From the NCBI GenBank assembly GCA_032358165.1, contig JAALGY010000033.1, forward strand, positions 1,054,001 to 1,118,000: DNA of 64,000 nucleotides, in the 5' to 3' direction. The DNA is from Diplosphaera chodatii. Taxonomy: Eukaryota > Chlorophyta > Trebouxiophyceae > Prasiolales > Stichococcaceae. The position numbers were made by a program, and so were the translations under genes. Each line of letters starts with the position of its first letter. Within the stretch, counting starts at the first letter, position 1. Below the pieces are notes generated by a model, which saw only the letters and a program-made list of their open reading frames with translations, had not been told where the DNA came from and ran no database searches. Positions 23,337 to 34,904 of the stretch are shown here, piece after piece.

Positions 23337-25261
23337 TTTGGCCCGTCAGGAGTCTGCTCCGCAGGCTCTGCATTCACCGTCGCATTGGCCATTGCATGCA
23401 CTGCCTCCTTCACGATCAGGTCGCTCAACGCGACAGCATCCTGCAGGATACATTCTCAAGTTGCAGACTGCAGCACCACAGACAGAAGAAGCCTGCAGCT
23501 ACATCTATCGTTGGTTTAAACCAGCGCAGCTGCATGCAGGTGCAGCGTGGGTATCAAAGGCTGATGACGATCACGTTGGTTAGCCCTGATGTCAAACCGC
23601 AATGTGCCAACAGAGGATGCTGCGCGACAGCAGCACACCGGGAAGAAGGGGAAGGCGGCGAGTTCCGCGGCCGCCTCCTGCTCCGGCTTCAGCGCCACGG
23701 CAAAGAACCAGTAGTGGTACTCGTGCAAAATGATCCCCTGCAGAGTGCATGGCATCGACGTGGCATCTCATGGCTACCTGAATCAGCCATCTGCTGTGAC
23801 GCGGCATGCATGGCGCAACAGCACTGCATATTCAGCGAGAGCAGCGCTGGGTTCGTCAGAGCAAAGATACAGCACTTCGTGCTCAGTCATTAAATGTATC
23901 GGCCAAACGACAGAGGGAGAGGTGGCTTGCCTCCTGCTGCATGTTGCGCCGCAGCTCGTCAGTCTTGTCGACTGCAGATCCGTAGCCATTGTCGCCTTCC
24001 AGTGTGAGAGTCTGCAGCATCGTGATGATCTCCTTCCGCTGCTTGTTCAGCCTGCAGAAGATAGCCGACCTCACACCTTTTGACACGCCAAACCAGCCTT
24101 CCGGAGACAACAGAGCCAAGCAGATGGCCTGATGAGCATTGGAACAGCAGTACATCAGGATCTTGGAGCTCCGTAGCCAGCAGGGTGCCAGATGTGTCAT
24201 AAGGCGCAGCAGCAGCTGCAGAGCGGCTGGCAAGCTCACTCGTCGAGCTTGACGGTGACCTGCGAGCGGGCGTCCACGATGGCAGCGGCCTGCATTGGCG
24301 TGAGGCGCATAGCCTGCAGCGTTGGAAGCCAGTCGACGCCCTCCTCCCGCTTGCCCTGCAGCATGCAGCCACAGTATCAGCAGCTGACTGAATCCTCTGT
24401 TTTGCGCTTGTGTTTGCAAGTGCACCAGATGCAGCGTGACGACAAAATGGTGTGTGGTCAGATGCGGCAGCAGTTCAGAGGTGTATTGGCAAGCTCACCA
24501 TGGTGCTGGCTTGCGGGTTGGCAGCTGCGTTGGCCTTGTTGCTCGCGGCGTCCTTGGCACGCCCACCCTTCTGCAGATCCACGTTCCGGATTTCCCTGCA
24601 GGTTGTAAAGCACATGTCGGTGACCAGGCGCAGGAACTCTCCAGGGCCACTGGTGGTCACAGTAGGATGTGTGCCAACTGGTGCATGCATCGACAGACGA
24701 GCATTCATGGACGTCTCGTGATGCAGCTGCTGCAGAAGTGCATGTGAATGCATGCTCTGCAGAAGTGGGAGTAGCACTGGCATGCAGGTGGCAATGCCAC
24801 GTGCTGCAGCGGATTGCCTGGCTGTATCGGTGGCTTCTGCTAAGAATATGCTGAGCAGCTGCCGGAAGCTGCTGACCAGCTCCACCACACGTTCGTACTC
24901 GGGAGTGCCCTTGGCTGGCGGCTCCGAAGCCTCTGGCCACACAGCCCGCAGCTCTGCTATGTACCGCCTGCCGACAACACACGGCGCAGCTCTGGCAAGC
25001 GGTGTCTGGGCATCCAAGGAAAGAGCACCGAAGTGAAGGACATGCCACTGCAGCGGAGACTGCAGGCAGCAGGCAGGCGGCAGCACCAAGCAGGAGGCTG
25101 GCTCCGGTGGGTGTGAACTGCACCACGGTCGCACTTGTACTGCTTGAAGTCGTTGCGGTACTCGGCGGTCGCCAGCGCATCGGTGCGCGTGAAGTCCTGC
25201 ATGCCCAGCACGTGCGCATGGCGGATCAGGTCGTCCAGCACGCGGCCGCTGGTGGCGCCCG
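23337..25261 (-). CDS. Helical C-terminal region of the TKL kinase gene, or a separate downstream gene
   Basis: Seen: five or six minus-strand exons: TGATSGRVLDDLIRHAHVLG (about 25255), YIAELRAVWPEASEPPAKGT with VVELVSSFRQLLSIF (about 24960), NVDLQKGGRAKDAASNKANA (about 24590), WLPTLQAMRLTPMQAAAIVD (about 24335), LNKQRKEIITMLQTLTLEG (about 24050), EYHYWFFAVALKPEQEA (about 23720), and a last exon DAVALSDLIVKEAVHAM ending at the TGA at 23337. All look alpha-helical. From memory, the R-L-T-P-x-Q-A-A unit and the F-F-P-D-A-V-A-L junction resemble C-terminal regions of green-algal bZIP-type regulators; I cannot verify this here. The upstream kinase exon has no usable stop at its splice site (ERAARE then a donor), so continuation of one gene is the simpler model. 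A separate gene could start at the ATG of MHLADQQ near 25280. Confidence 0.5.
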
Positions 25262-25386
25262 TCTCCTGTTGGTCGGCAAGGTGCATGCCATCAGTGTGCA
25301 GGGAGCTCTGATGGTTACAGTGGACGTCGCCAGCCAGTCCAGCTGCACAACAGCTGTGCTGACGCATGGAACGGCATCCCAAGATA

Positions 25387-27949
25387 CCTCCCGTGCTGCT
25401 CGTTCTGCTGACGTGGCACTGCGGAACACCCTGATGTGGAGCTGCTCAAGGGCCGCGGCGCACACCTGCTTGCGGCTGCTGCGGCGGGGCCCGGCCACCG
25501 GCCGCTCCACCTGCTGCGACAGCATCTCCACTACGTCCTTGGCCGACGGCCGGTCCCCCGGGTCCGCCTCCATGCACGCCGCGATGAGGTCCGCCACCGC
25601 CTCGCTGCACTCCTGCGGCACCCTGCAGCCGCGCGGATCGAAACCTGAGGGGCTTTGGCCGTCGATGCACGTGTGTGCCTGCTGGTCGCAGTTTGCGCTG
25701 TGCTTTCTGACATCAGAGCGACTGGAGCGCACTTGACGGGTCGCAGGCGGCCCCGCGCCGGGCTCTCGCCTGCAGGCGGACACGACAGCTGAGCCCACAG
25801 GAGCGAGCAGCTTTTCGCAAGGCCTGAGCAGGCGTGTCCTACAACATCACAGGTGTGCTTGCCTGTGACAAGCTCCCACAGCACCACGCCCAACGAGAAG
25901 ATGTCGACCTTCTCCGAGCAGCGGCTGCCCATCAGCACCTCCGGCGCCTGTCAGAGCGCAAGGGAGCTGCAGCGTTGACACCCAAATATTGCTCCGGTAA
26001 GCTGGAACAAAAATGCGCATACGCCGCCAGCCAGCTTGGCAGTGTGATACTCAGCGGACTCACCGACCATGCGAAGGTGCCGACGCTCTTGGCCACCGAC
26101 AGATAGTCTTTGTGCAGGAACTTGGCCAGGCCCACGTCGGCCAGCTTGGCGGCGCTGTTGCGGCCCAGCAGCACGTTGGGCGACTTCACATCCATGTGCA
26201 CCTGCGCAGCAGGCAGACAGTCCTCAAGCGTTCCTCCTCTGTCTGTGCCATCCACTGACACCCCAAGCATGCTGGCCGATCTACAATCACTGTCTGGCAA
26301 CCACAAGAGCGCTATCATATGTGGGACCATTGAAAGTGCAACAGCACCACAACTTGTCATGGTTGTGCTGCGATGCAATGTGCGAATCGGCAAATGGACC
26401 CCAACCGATGAAATGCAGCTCACAATGCGGTGGGTGTGCAGAAAGTGAAGGCCGCGCGCGATGTCCAGCGCGATGCGCTTCCCGAGGCCCTGCACGGGCT
26501 GCGCCGGCAGCGGGTCCGCGGGGTTGCTGCTGCGCTTGTGCCACGTCAGGTTGCCCTTGTGCCCGCGGTGCAGCGCGTTGAACAGGTCGCCGCCTGCAAG
26601 GTGGTTGTGCATAAACCGCATGGGGCCGGTACCCCTGGCTGTCAGTTTTGCAAATTGCCGTGCAGTATGCAGTTGCTGAGCAGGTGGCCTGGACGTCCGG
26701 CCGCTGTGCGACTCACCTTCCATGAACCTGCGACAGCACAGTTGCTACTTGCAGTGATGTTGACACATGTGTATGCTGGCGCTGCAGTGATGCTGCAGAC
26801 AGTGACAATGTGTGCACCATGCCATTACAAGGCTGCAGCTCACTCTGTGACGAGACATGTCTGTGTGTCTGTGATGCACGCGCCCAGAAACTGCACGATG
26901 TTGCGGTCGCGGCAGCTCTTCAGGATCACCACCTCCTTCTGGAAGTCCGCCATCTGGACGTCGGTGGCGTTTGCCGGGAACACTTTGACTGCAGCGGATG
27001 ACAGAATCGCGCTTGCCACTCAGCACACCCAGCGAGTGCTGACTATGTGAGCATGCATCAAGTCACTGCACCGTCTGCCGACATGCTGACTGGAAGCTGG
27101 CTGGGCGTCCTGCACCTGCCACGGGCTGCACTCCATTGCGGATGGCCTTGAAGACCTGCCCAAAGCTGCCGCCGCCGAGGTGCCACAGGCTGCCGTCGTC
27201 CCGCTTGCAGATCTCCACCTCTGACTCGTGGATCTCCCAATCCGACAGCGGCAAGTCCCGCTTGTCGAACTTTCTGCTGGCCGAGCGGGTGCCAGTGCTG
27301 CGGCCGTCGCCATCGCCTGCACACACCATTTTGCGCTTCTGTGCCGTTGTGCGGCATCGAGCCATGAAGCGTGATCAGGAAAAGGTTGTGCTTCTGCTTC
27401 TGTACACCAGCACAGCACCAGGCATCGTGTGGGGTTGACTGTCTGGGCGACCTTCTGACACCTGGTCCTCACTGCAATCAGCTGTTGGCAGAGGGCGCAC
27501 CATCAAACTGTGACTCGTCCACCTCTGGCACCGACGGTGGCGGGCCAGACAGGGTAGCCGACCGCGCGGAGCGCTGAGTGGCAACCAGCTGACTGGCGCC
27601 CGGTGATCCCGAGGCCTGCGTTTGCAGCCATCCCTGCAGCAGCAGCAGCAACAACTCCATTGTCGCACACATCACCCGCTGCTCATACATCGCCCTGCAC
27701 CAAGCTTTCGTGGTGGCAGGCCTTCTTGTCAAGGTTGCGACTTGCCTGCACGGAGTCGAACAGCGGCACAGGGCCGGAGCTGTTGCTTCTGCTGCTGATG
27801 TGTGCTGGAGTGCGCTGCGGGTCGGGCCTGCGCCGCTGCTGCAGGTACACAAGGATGCCACCGGCGACCACGCCCAAGGTGGTCGCAGCTGCTGTGATCA
27901 GCACAAGTTGCAAGCCAGGCGACAGGCTGGCGCGAGGGCTCTGGTCCAT
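25387..27949 (-). CDS. Membrane-anchored TKL/Raf-like protein kinase
   Basis: Seen: the ATG at 27949 starts MDQSPRASLSPGLQ, followed by a single membrane span LVLITAAATTLGVVAGGILV (residues 15-34) and a basic, Ser/Pro-rich juxtamembrane region. The kinase domain follows over several exons: glycine loop LGGGSFGQVFKA (about 27180), AVKVFPANATDVQM with the likely ATP-anchoring Lys (about 26980), FQKEVVILKSCRDRNIVQFL, HMDVKSPNVLL (about 26200), KLADVGLAKFLHKDYLS, VGTFAWS, APEVLMGSRCSEKVDIFSLG, VLWELVTGKH, and CMEADPGDRPSAKDVVEML. Known: this is the tyrosine-kinase-like branch common in plants and algae, Ser/Thr-specific in practice. Oddities: the catalytic loop reads HMD rather than HRD and the magnesium motif DVG rather than DFG, but both aspartates are kept, so it may be active. 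The shown left edge is the donor after ERAARE; the gene probably continues into the next feature. Confidence 0.8.
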
Positions 27950-28638
27950 TCAAGGACCACGAAGCATGGATGGCATGCCGTTGTTGGATGCAGCGAGCTG
28001 CCTAGCAGCCTTATGATGGATCAGAGCTGCACAGGCTTAACCGGAGCAGCACTAGATTCTTGTTGTTGCAACAGATCTTCACACGGCGCACTGACAGCTA
28101 GCAAGGGCCTGTGGTACCACAGCAAATCAACTGTTTGGGCCAGTGAGACAGCGACAGCCCCTGACTTTGAGCTGTGCGAGTGCCACTCAATTTGAACTTC
28201 CTGAGTGGTGCACGCTCCCGGCGCGGGTGTCAGTATCGTGCAGACCTCAGACGTCACGGCTTCACGGCCTGTGGTGGCTTGGGATAGGGTATTGTCTTGC
28301 ACAACAAGACCTGTGCCGTTGTACGGGCAAGGTTGAGCTAGTTCCGCTGTTGCGCATGTGGCTGCATTTCTCGTTTAATTTTGCCGTATCTGATACCAGA
28401 TGTGCAGAAGGAAACCCTCAGGCACGCTGTGACGACACCGCTGTCACCGTAGCTGCGCTGCACATAGCACAGCTGGCAAAGCCTCCTGATATTCAGTCGC
28501 CTCTGTCGTGATTGCGTCAATTGCAGCAAGCCGATCGCCTGCAGCCTAGTGCGTGGACCTGCTGGTGACGCTGAGTGGCGCCCGGCCATCTCCCGGGCCA
28601 GTTTGGCTGCGTTGCAAAACCAGCAGCCGGCGGTCAGG
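27950..28638. promoter_or_regulatory. Divergent region between kinase and RRM gene starts
   Basis: 689 bp between two outward-facing start codons. The RRM frame is open back to about 28549 but without an ATG before 28639. No named element was seen. Confidence 0.35.
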
Positions 28639-29377
28639 ATGGTGCGCCTATACGTTGGCGGGCTGCAGGAGGACACCACCCCTGAAATGATAGCCGCTCG
28701 CTTCACGCAGTTTGGCAAAGTTTCCAGCTGCGAGCTGGCCCGCAACAAATCGGGGTGCACAACTGGCAAACCTGGCGCCTGCCGCGGCTTTGCACATGTG
28801 GAGCTGGAGACCACCAGTGAACAGGCGCTGCACCGCTGCCTCAGCATCGTGAGTGTTAGACTGTCTTGATGGTCCTTCACCTGCACACCAGATGTGCCAT
28901 GCACATGCTGCAGCTCCTGCATGCCACTCTTGCAGCTTGATGGTGTTCGCCAGAGGCAGGTGCTGTACACAGGGCTGCTGTGTCTCTAAGCTGATGTCAA
29001 TCACCTCATGCAGTACAATGGCTGCCGCTGGCGAGGCGGGATGCTGCGAGTCGAAAAAGCGCGGCCCGGGTTCGAGGCCACCCTGGAGCAGGAGCGGCAG
29101 GAGGCAGAGCAGCAGGAGGCGGCTGCAACAGAGGCGGCAGCCAGCGGCCAGCAGCAGCACGTGCTGCCGCCAACTGATGGCGCAGTGCTGCGCATGCTGC
29201 GGCCGGATGGCAAGAAGGTGATGACCATCTGGAGAGACTGCACAGCAGGTACAGGAGCACAGTAAACAGGTGTCCAGGCGTCAGGCTTGCTAAGGCGTGG
29301 ATCCTTGTACTGGTGCAGGCGGTGACGTCTGCAACGGCAGCTGGACCCGGCTCTCGGACGGTGTTCCCACCTTTTAA
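28639..29377 (+). CDS. NOL8-like RRM protein (ribosome biogenesis)
   Basis: Seen: MVRLYVGGLQEDTTPEMIAA at the ATG at 28639, then FTQFGKVSSCELARN and ACRGFAHVELET, the RNP2 and RNP1 strands of one RNA-recognition motif. A second exon (about 29010-29248) has YNGCRWRGGMLRVEKARPGF, then a Glu/Gln/Ala-rich helix (EQERQEAEQQEAAA) and MLRPDGKKVMTIW. The last exon ends WTRLSDGVPTF, TAA at 29375. Known: the C-R/K-W-x-G-G-x-L-x-V-E/Q-x-A continuation right after the RRM is seen in nucleolar proteins NOL8/Nop8, which act in 60S ribosome biogenesis. The protein, about 180 residues, is much shorter than animal NOL8 but contains the conserved front part, closer to what is seen in lower eukaryotes. Confidence 0.75.
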
Positions 29378-29806
29378 GAACATCCCGCTCGAGCGGTTAC
29401 AGTGGCAGGAAGCGGCATGACAACATTATTCGGCAGGTACCCTAGACACTTAAGCCGGCAAGCATACGACTACGAATAGTAACGAGGATATCCTCAAGAG
29501 CATGATAGCGGTATGCCGCCGCGGGGTTGAGAATCGGCCCCATCATGCTCTTGGCATGTGACATCAAGCAAATTGCAGCTTTGCATGGTGTGGCTCCAGA
29601 CGATTATTATTGGCGAACTCTCAGCCGCCAACCCGCTGAGCATCCTCTGCTTCGCCATGCTCCTGGTTGGTTGGCTTCAGCACCTCTTGTGCCTCCTTTG
29701 GCGGCCTGCATCCGAGTGGCCTTTTGGTGGACTTCGCAGCGACAACACTGGGCATGCGTGAGCAAGCACGCGAGCAGGGCCAAGACGTGTGAACAAGAGC
29801 ATCACT
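29378..29806. other. Convergent intergenic segment
   Basis: Between the stop codons of the RRM gene (+) and the flavin-reductase-like gene (-). Short open frames (29558-29761 plus) have no motif. Probably 3' UTRs. Confidence 0.4.
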
Positions 29807-31672
29807 TCAGATGATGCACCTCGGAATTTCAAAGACCGTGTCAATGGCACCGTAGATGTTGCCGCCAAACCTGCGAAGCAGCATGACCGAGAATCGTTAG
29901 ACAGAGCTGTTGCTACAAGCCTAGGCTGCAGAACACGACAACTTCATCGTGCCAAGCATCGGACGATGGTACCGAATGTAGACACACGGTGACAAGAGGC
30001 AGCCATGCCTAAGAGCAGCGCACCGAGAGATCGGCCGGAGCTTATTGACATCCACAATTTTCTTGCCACTGTGCGGCGTCTTGGTGGTGACCTGAGGAGC
30101 CACACAAGTACAGGTAAGACACGAAGGAGAGGTGAAGACCACAACAGAATGTATTGCAGACACTGCCAACAGTGATGTCAGCAGTTGAGAGTACCTCGTC
30201 CAAAAGATGCACCAAGACCACTTCTGCGATGATGATCGTCCCTGTCTGCTTGCCATCCCTGCAGCACGCACCACGGCTGCCACACCTCCAACACACACTG
30301 TAGGTGATCACAACGCACAACCACAAGGTCAGACGTAGCCTCCTTCGCATTATTACAGGTAAGAGGAGCCCGAACACACTTGTTGACCACATCGTAAGTA
30401 GAGCGCAGCTTGCACTCCATCTGCACCGCCGCCTCCGCTATCCTTGGCGGCTTGACCTGATCAGTGCAAAACGCTGTAATCTGAAATGTAAAGGCTTGAA
30501 CACATCGTCCAGACACATGGTCCAAATATGTTCAGCATCCACAGCAGATGGCACAGCAGATGGCATTTCCATGCCGCCTCAGTCTGCTCGCACCATATGG
30601 GACTTGAGAGGCGTCAGGTTGGCAAGCTTCATCTCGTCAACATCAGGGTCGAACGGCCCACATGTGTGGTTTGCTGCCTCGATGAACCATTCGCTGATGA
30701 TGTGCGTCACGAACTCCCTGCACATGGCCAGACAAAAGCTACATCACAACCATCATTGCAGTTCCATTATCATGCTGACGCTGTGTCCTTCAACACTGGA
30801 GGGTGACAGCTGACGCCCAGCACATCCTACATACCCCGTATCCAAGATGTTCTGCAGTGAGTCTTTGTGGCCATTTCCCCGCTGGGCTGTAGAGTGCGCG
30901 TGACCTGCATTGCGCACAGCAGACGGTGGCAGCACGTCACCACATACAGGCCCTTCGTCCTGCTGTCGCTGGTCGAGCAAGCAATCCGCGCTTCACGCCG
31001 ACATTGGCCACCGTTCATACCAATAGTGATATGGATGGGATCGTGCGACATCACGTTGAAGTAGCTGTATGGCGACACATTCACAGTGCCAGCCTCGTCC
31101 TGGCTGGAGATGAATGCGATGGGTCGTGGCGTCACCATGCTGATGACCTGCATTGCAAGTTCACTAGCTTTGGCTCACTTCAGTGCATCAGCAACTCAAG
31201 TAGGGTTGCTACTTCACCTGCAGCAAGCTCACAGCATGGGCAGGTGCCCGCAAGCATTGCCTGCCGGGTAGTGTGCAGTTTCGGGGGACAGCGTGCAGAG
31301 CAGCCTACCAGGGGGTACGCGCTGGCGCCCATCTCGTTGGGGTCAAGCGTTACAAAGTTGGTGCTGCCCCAGGGGTTGGGCTGCTTGTCGCCCGGCTGCC
31401 AATCCGGGTGCGGCTGTGACTTCCAGTTGACAGCCTGCATCCGCATGCAGCAATCGAATCAGGTTGTTGACGCTAGAGATTGACCAGTCAACGCTGCTAA
31501 GGGTCGATGAATTGCGTGCAAGATGCAGACCCAGAGTTGATAGAGGCGTTGCCCGGCGCCGCACCTCATCAGGGCCACGGCCGTTCAGGAACTGCCCCGT
31601 CACGCGAACCGGGTCCTCCTGCGTCCCGTACTGCTCAGAGCCATTGGCCACCGGGCCGTTGTTGCTACCCAT
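29807..31672 (-). CDS. Flavin reductase-like FMN-binding split-barrel protein
   Basis: Seen: the first exon from the ATG at 31672 reads MGSNNGPVANGSEQYGTQ and EDPVRVTGQFLNGRGPDE; the second (about 31445-31300) has AVNWKSQPHPDW and NPWGSTNFVTLDPNEMGAS. The core exon (about 31153-31010) has MVTPRPIAFISSQDEAGTVN, VSPYSYFNVMSHDPIHITIG. Later exons: KDSLQNILDTG (about 30850), EFVTHIISEWFIEAANHTCG and VDEMKLANLTPLKS (about 30715-30575), PPRIAEAAVQMECKL (about 30460), GTIIIAEVVLVHLLDEVL (about 30240), VDVNKLRPISR (about 30055), and FGGNIYGAIDTVFEIPR, stop at 29807. Known: T-P-R-P-I-A...N-x-S-P-x-S-x-F...E-F-V...E-C-K...D-x-x-K-L-x-P-I-x-R-x-G-G is the full signature of the flavin-reductase-like family that binds FMN. 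The physiological electron acceptor is unknown. Confidence 0.88.
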
Positions 31673-32323
31673 GACACGGCAAGACCCCGCGAACCTGCGT
31701 CACAGCATGCTGTTTCATCACCGCAATGTTCAGCTCATTGATGGGTACTTGCACATCAAATGAAGGTACAAATGCAAGGGATCATCCCTGCGCTTGACAG
31801 CAAGCCATGTGGACCAATTGCACATGGTATATGCAGGTTGCATGGTGTCCAGCAAGGGTGCGAGGAGCTGTGGAAGGGCAGATCGATTCGCCACGGCGCC
31901 CTCACATACGACAAGGCTGCCACCTGACTGCATGAAGCAGCTCATCATATCCAATGGTAGGGGTACCTGGCGTAATGTGGCGACAAGTGCCTGTCGAGCA
32001 GTCTCCGACCGTTTGCGACGCCACAGCTTGAGAGTGACGCGTGCAGCCTCAGCATTGATCAACCGGGGATGGTACCTACTGCCATGCGCCGCATGTCCTG
32101 TCGTTTACTACCCGGCTGAAGTTCGATCTGGTGACTAATTGCAGACGTCATGTTGGAAGTTGTTGGAAGTGGAGGCGAAGTGAATAGGAACCCGATCATC
32201 AGTCAACTTGCATGTGAAATGTTGATCTCTGTCAGTGCCTTCCCGGTGATCACTCATCCTACCAGTCGGCACTGCTGAGCACAGGTCGCAAGCAGATCAG
32301 CAAGTCCTGCTGGGTGCAGAGCG
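31673..32323. other. Intergenic region without a supportable gene
   Basis: It lies between the start of the flavin-reductase-like gene and the stop of the sirtuin, both minus strand. Open stretches such as 31730-32062 minus show no motif. Confidence 0.4.
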
Positions 32324-34904
32324 TCACCACGCTCGTGGCAGCAGCAGCGCTGGGTGCGATGCAAGACGTGACATGGCTTCGCCGGCAAGAGACTCCACCT
32401 GCGGCAGCGAGGAAGGTAAGGAGGTGTGAATCGCGTGTTTGAATTCTGTCCTGCAGGTATGGTAGGGAAAGCGTTCCAATCTCGCCCGTCACTGTTTGGG
32501 CGTACCTTGAGGTTGATGAAGTCATCTGCCCGAGTCACCCCGACGCACACCGCTGCTAGCTGCGCTCCCCCGTCCTTGGCAGCCTTGGCCAGCCGGAAGG
32601 CCGAGTACACCATCAGCGAGGAGCCCACCACCAGCAGTCCATCAGCATCTTCTATCTGCTGCAGCGCCCTGCGCATGTTCGGCCACGTTCGAGTTCGAGT
32701 TACAAGGGCCAGGTTGCAGACCAGAAAATGCAGCATGTAACTCCCCAATGATCGCTGCAGATGCTGGGATATCCATCGACTCACTGCTGTGCGCGCGCCT
32801 TGGGAAGCGCATCGCCGAAGAACACTACATTGGGTTTGAGGATTCCGCCACACCTGGTGCATCTGCGCCCGCAAAACTTGCTGTTTTGGGGCATTTGCTC
32901 TCACAAATGATGGTGACAGGACAGCAGCAGCAGGTTGGGACATGGTGCAGCAGCCCGAGTTCAGGCAGTGAACAGCCAAGCTGCAGCTGAAGGACGTACG
33001 GCGGCACGACAAAGTCTTTCATGCCCGCTGACAGCTCGACATCGCCGTCGGGCCGCCTGGGCAGCCCGTCTGGCAGCTTCTCACTGGCTGTTTCGCCGCC
33101 GGGCAGCTCGACATCACCGTCTGGCCGTCGCAATCTGCCTGAAGCCTGGTGCGGCAAAAGGTTGGGCACCTCAGTGGTGAAGCAGAGAGCGAGGAGAAGC
33201 GCTTGGTGTTGTCACCAAGGTACAGAGGTTCACAGCAATGTAGGCATCTGGATGATGGGCACGGGATAACCAGGTGGGTCCAGGAAGGAGTTCAGTGGCG
33301 GCCAGCTGACGAGCGCATGGTCATACACACCGTCTCTGGCATGTCGCGGTCCAGCTGGCCGGAGCGTGCGGCGTCCTCCGGCAAGGCAGCCACAAACTCT
33401 GCCATGCGTGGGTTGAGCTCCGCCAGCAGCTCCTGGAAGGGCTGCCGCTCTGTGATGTCCCCGCAGCCCATGCAGATGACCCTGCAAATGACAACAGAAT
33501 GCTCTCCGCTATGTTGATGACCCGTCCAGCGCAACTTTGCTGTGCAGCGGCCACGCAAACAATGTGCAGCGTCAGCTGGGTTTCAGTTGGTGGCACCTGT
33601 GTGTCGTGCCGTGCAGCTCCAACACATCCCGGGTGCCCGCAGCATGGTGCAGCCGGTCGACGTTTTGAGTGATCACGCTGCCCACCTGCCCACAGCAGGT
33701 CATGCACTGGTTTGAGCTATGCTTTCATGTGACCTACATCGCAGGCTGCAGCATCCGTACTGAAAAGTGCGTCATGTAGCAGGTTGCAGGCGCCACTCAC
33801 CCAGCCAGCTGACTGCAGGCGCGTCAAGCCTTCGTGCGCAGCATTCGGTTGCACGTGTGAGAACTCTCGCCAGCCAGCAAAGGAGCGCGCCCAGTATCGT
33901 GACCGTGCCTCTGGAGTGGCCATGAACTGCACAGGACATGATGAACAGCCTGGTGGAAGGCACAGCAAATAACAGACAACCACAAAGCATGGCTTCATGC
34001 AAGGCTTTCTGCATGCTTACTGTCATCAGCTTGCAACCCCCCAGTTGGACCTCGGCTGCACACCTGTTGGTGTGTCATCGGCTTGAAGCCTGTCGAGTAT
34101 GCGCCGCGTGCGCCTCTGTAGTCAGGAATGTTGGACTCTGCACGTCAAGCAGCGGCACGCTTATGAGTACTCATTATGAACCCTGCTCTTGTGTGAACAT
34201 CGGCATCTCAAGGAGGTCCATTATGTATACAGTGCCCTGTTTTTGCGCCTGCCTGTGCTTACGCCTGCCCCAGTCAGCACCGTGACATTGCTGGCGGACT
34301 GTAGGAAGTCGGCAAGGCGCTCCAGTGCCTGCACAGCTGACACAGCATTGAAAGACATGCTGGTGGCGCACTCAGGATGTGTTGCATGTCATCCTGTGAT
34401 CACATACATCTGGCGAGCCTGTGCGGTTCGTCACGCCGCCAGTGAGCAGTCACCTCGTTGCTGATGGGTGGCACCGCAGGCGCTGTCAGTGGCACATGGG
34501 GCGCGCGCTCCCAAGTGTCGGCCGCTGGCTGTAAGCTGCCTGTCACCAATCGGCCATCGTTGGTGATGCGGTCCTGCAGCAGTTGCAGGATCGACACTTT
34601 GAGAGATCGGCCCAGAGTGACAGTGTGTCTGCAGGTTGACAGATGCGGGCATGACGGCTTCAGTGCAGCATGGAACAACAGGGAGCACCTGGGTGAAGGC
34701 CCGCGTGTTGCGGCTGGCCATCTCAGCGGAGCCTTGCGCCTCCTCTCTGACAAGGTGTTCCGCTGCGTCGGCGCTGAAGGCCCGGGCCTGCATGCGCCGC
34801 ACCCCGCATGCCGCCACCCCCGGCAGCGGCATGCAGGTACCCAGCAGCTGCTGCATGCTGCGCAGGGCTCGCAGCGCCGCCAGGCAGTTGGCACCGGCGT
34901 ACAT
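32324..34904 (-). CDS. SIRT4-like class II sirtuin, probably mitochondrial
   Basis: An NAD+-dependent protein deacylase or lipoamidase. Seen: the N-terminus from the ATG at 34904, MYAGANCLAALRALRSMQQL then GVRRMQARAFSAD, is Arg/Ala-rich without early acids, like a mitochondrial presequence. Then LADFLQSASNVTVLTGAG (about 34330), SNIPDYRGARGAYSTGFKPM (about 34130), SRYWARSFAGWREFSHVQPN (about 33900), VGSVITQNVDRLHHAAGT with the catalytic His in LELHGTTH (about 33680-33610), zinc Cys pair VICMGCGD (about 33485), RPDGDVEL repeated (33032-33127), zinc pair CTRCGGILKPNVVFFGD (about 32875), DADGLLVVGSSLMVYSAFRL (about 32640), and a last exon VESLAGEAMSRLASHP, stop at 32324. G-x-S-T-E-S-x-I-P-D-Y-R-G and Y-W-A-R-S are class II (SIRT4) markers. 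All four zinc cysteines and the catalytic His are intact. Confidence 0.9.

Noticed and set aside
28549..28638. N-terminal extension of the RRM protein upstream of the ATG at 28639
   Set aside because: The frame is open but begins with GTG and has no in-frame ATG; the RRM starts immediately at MVRLYVGG.
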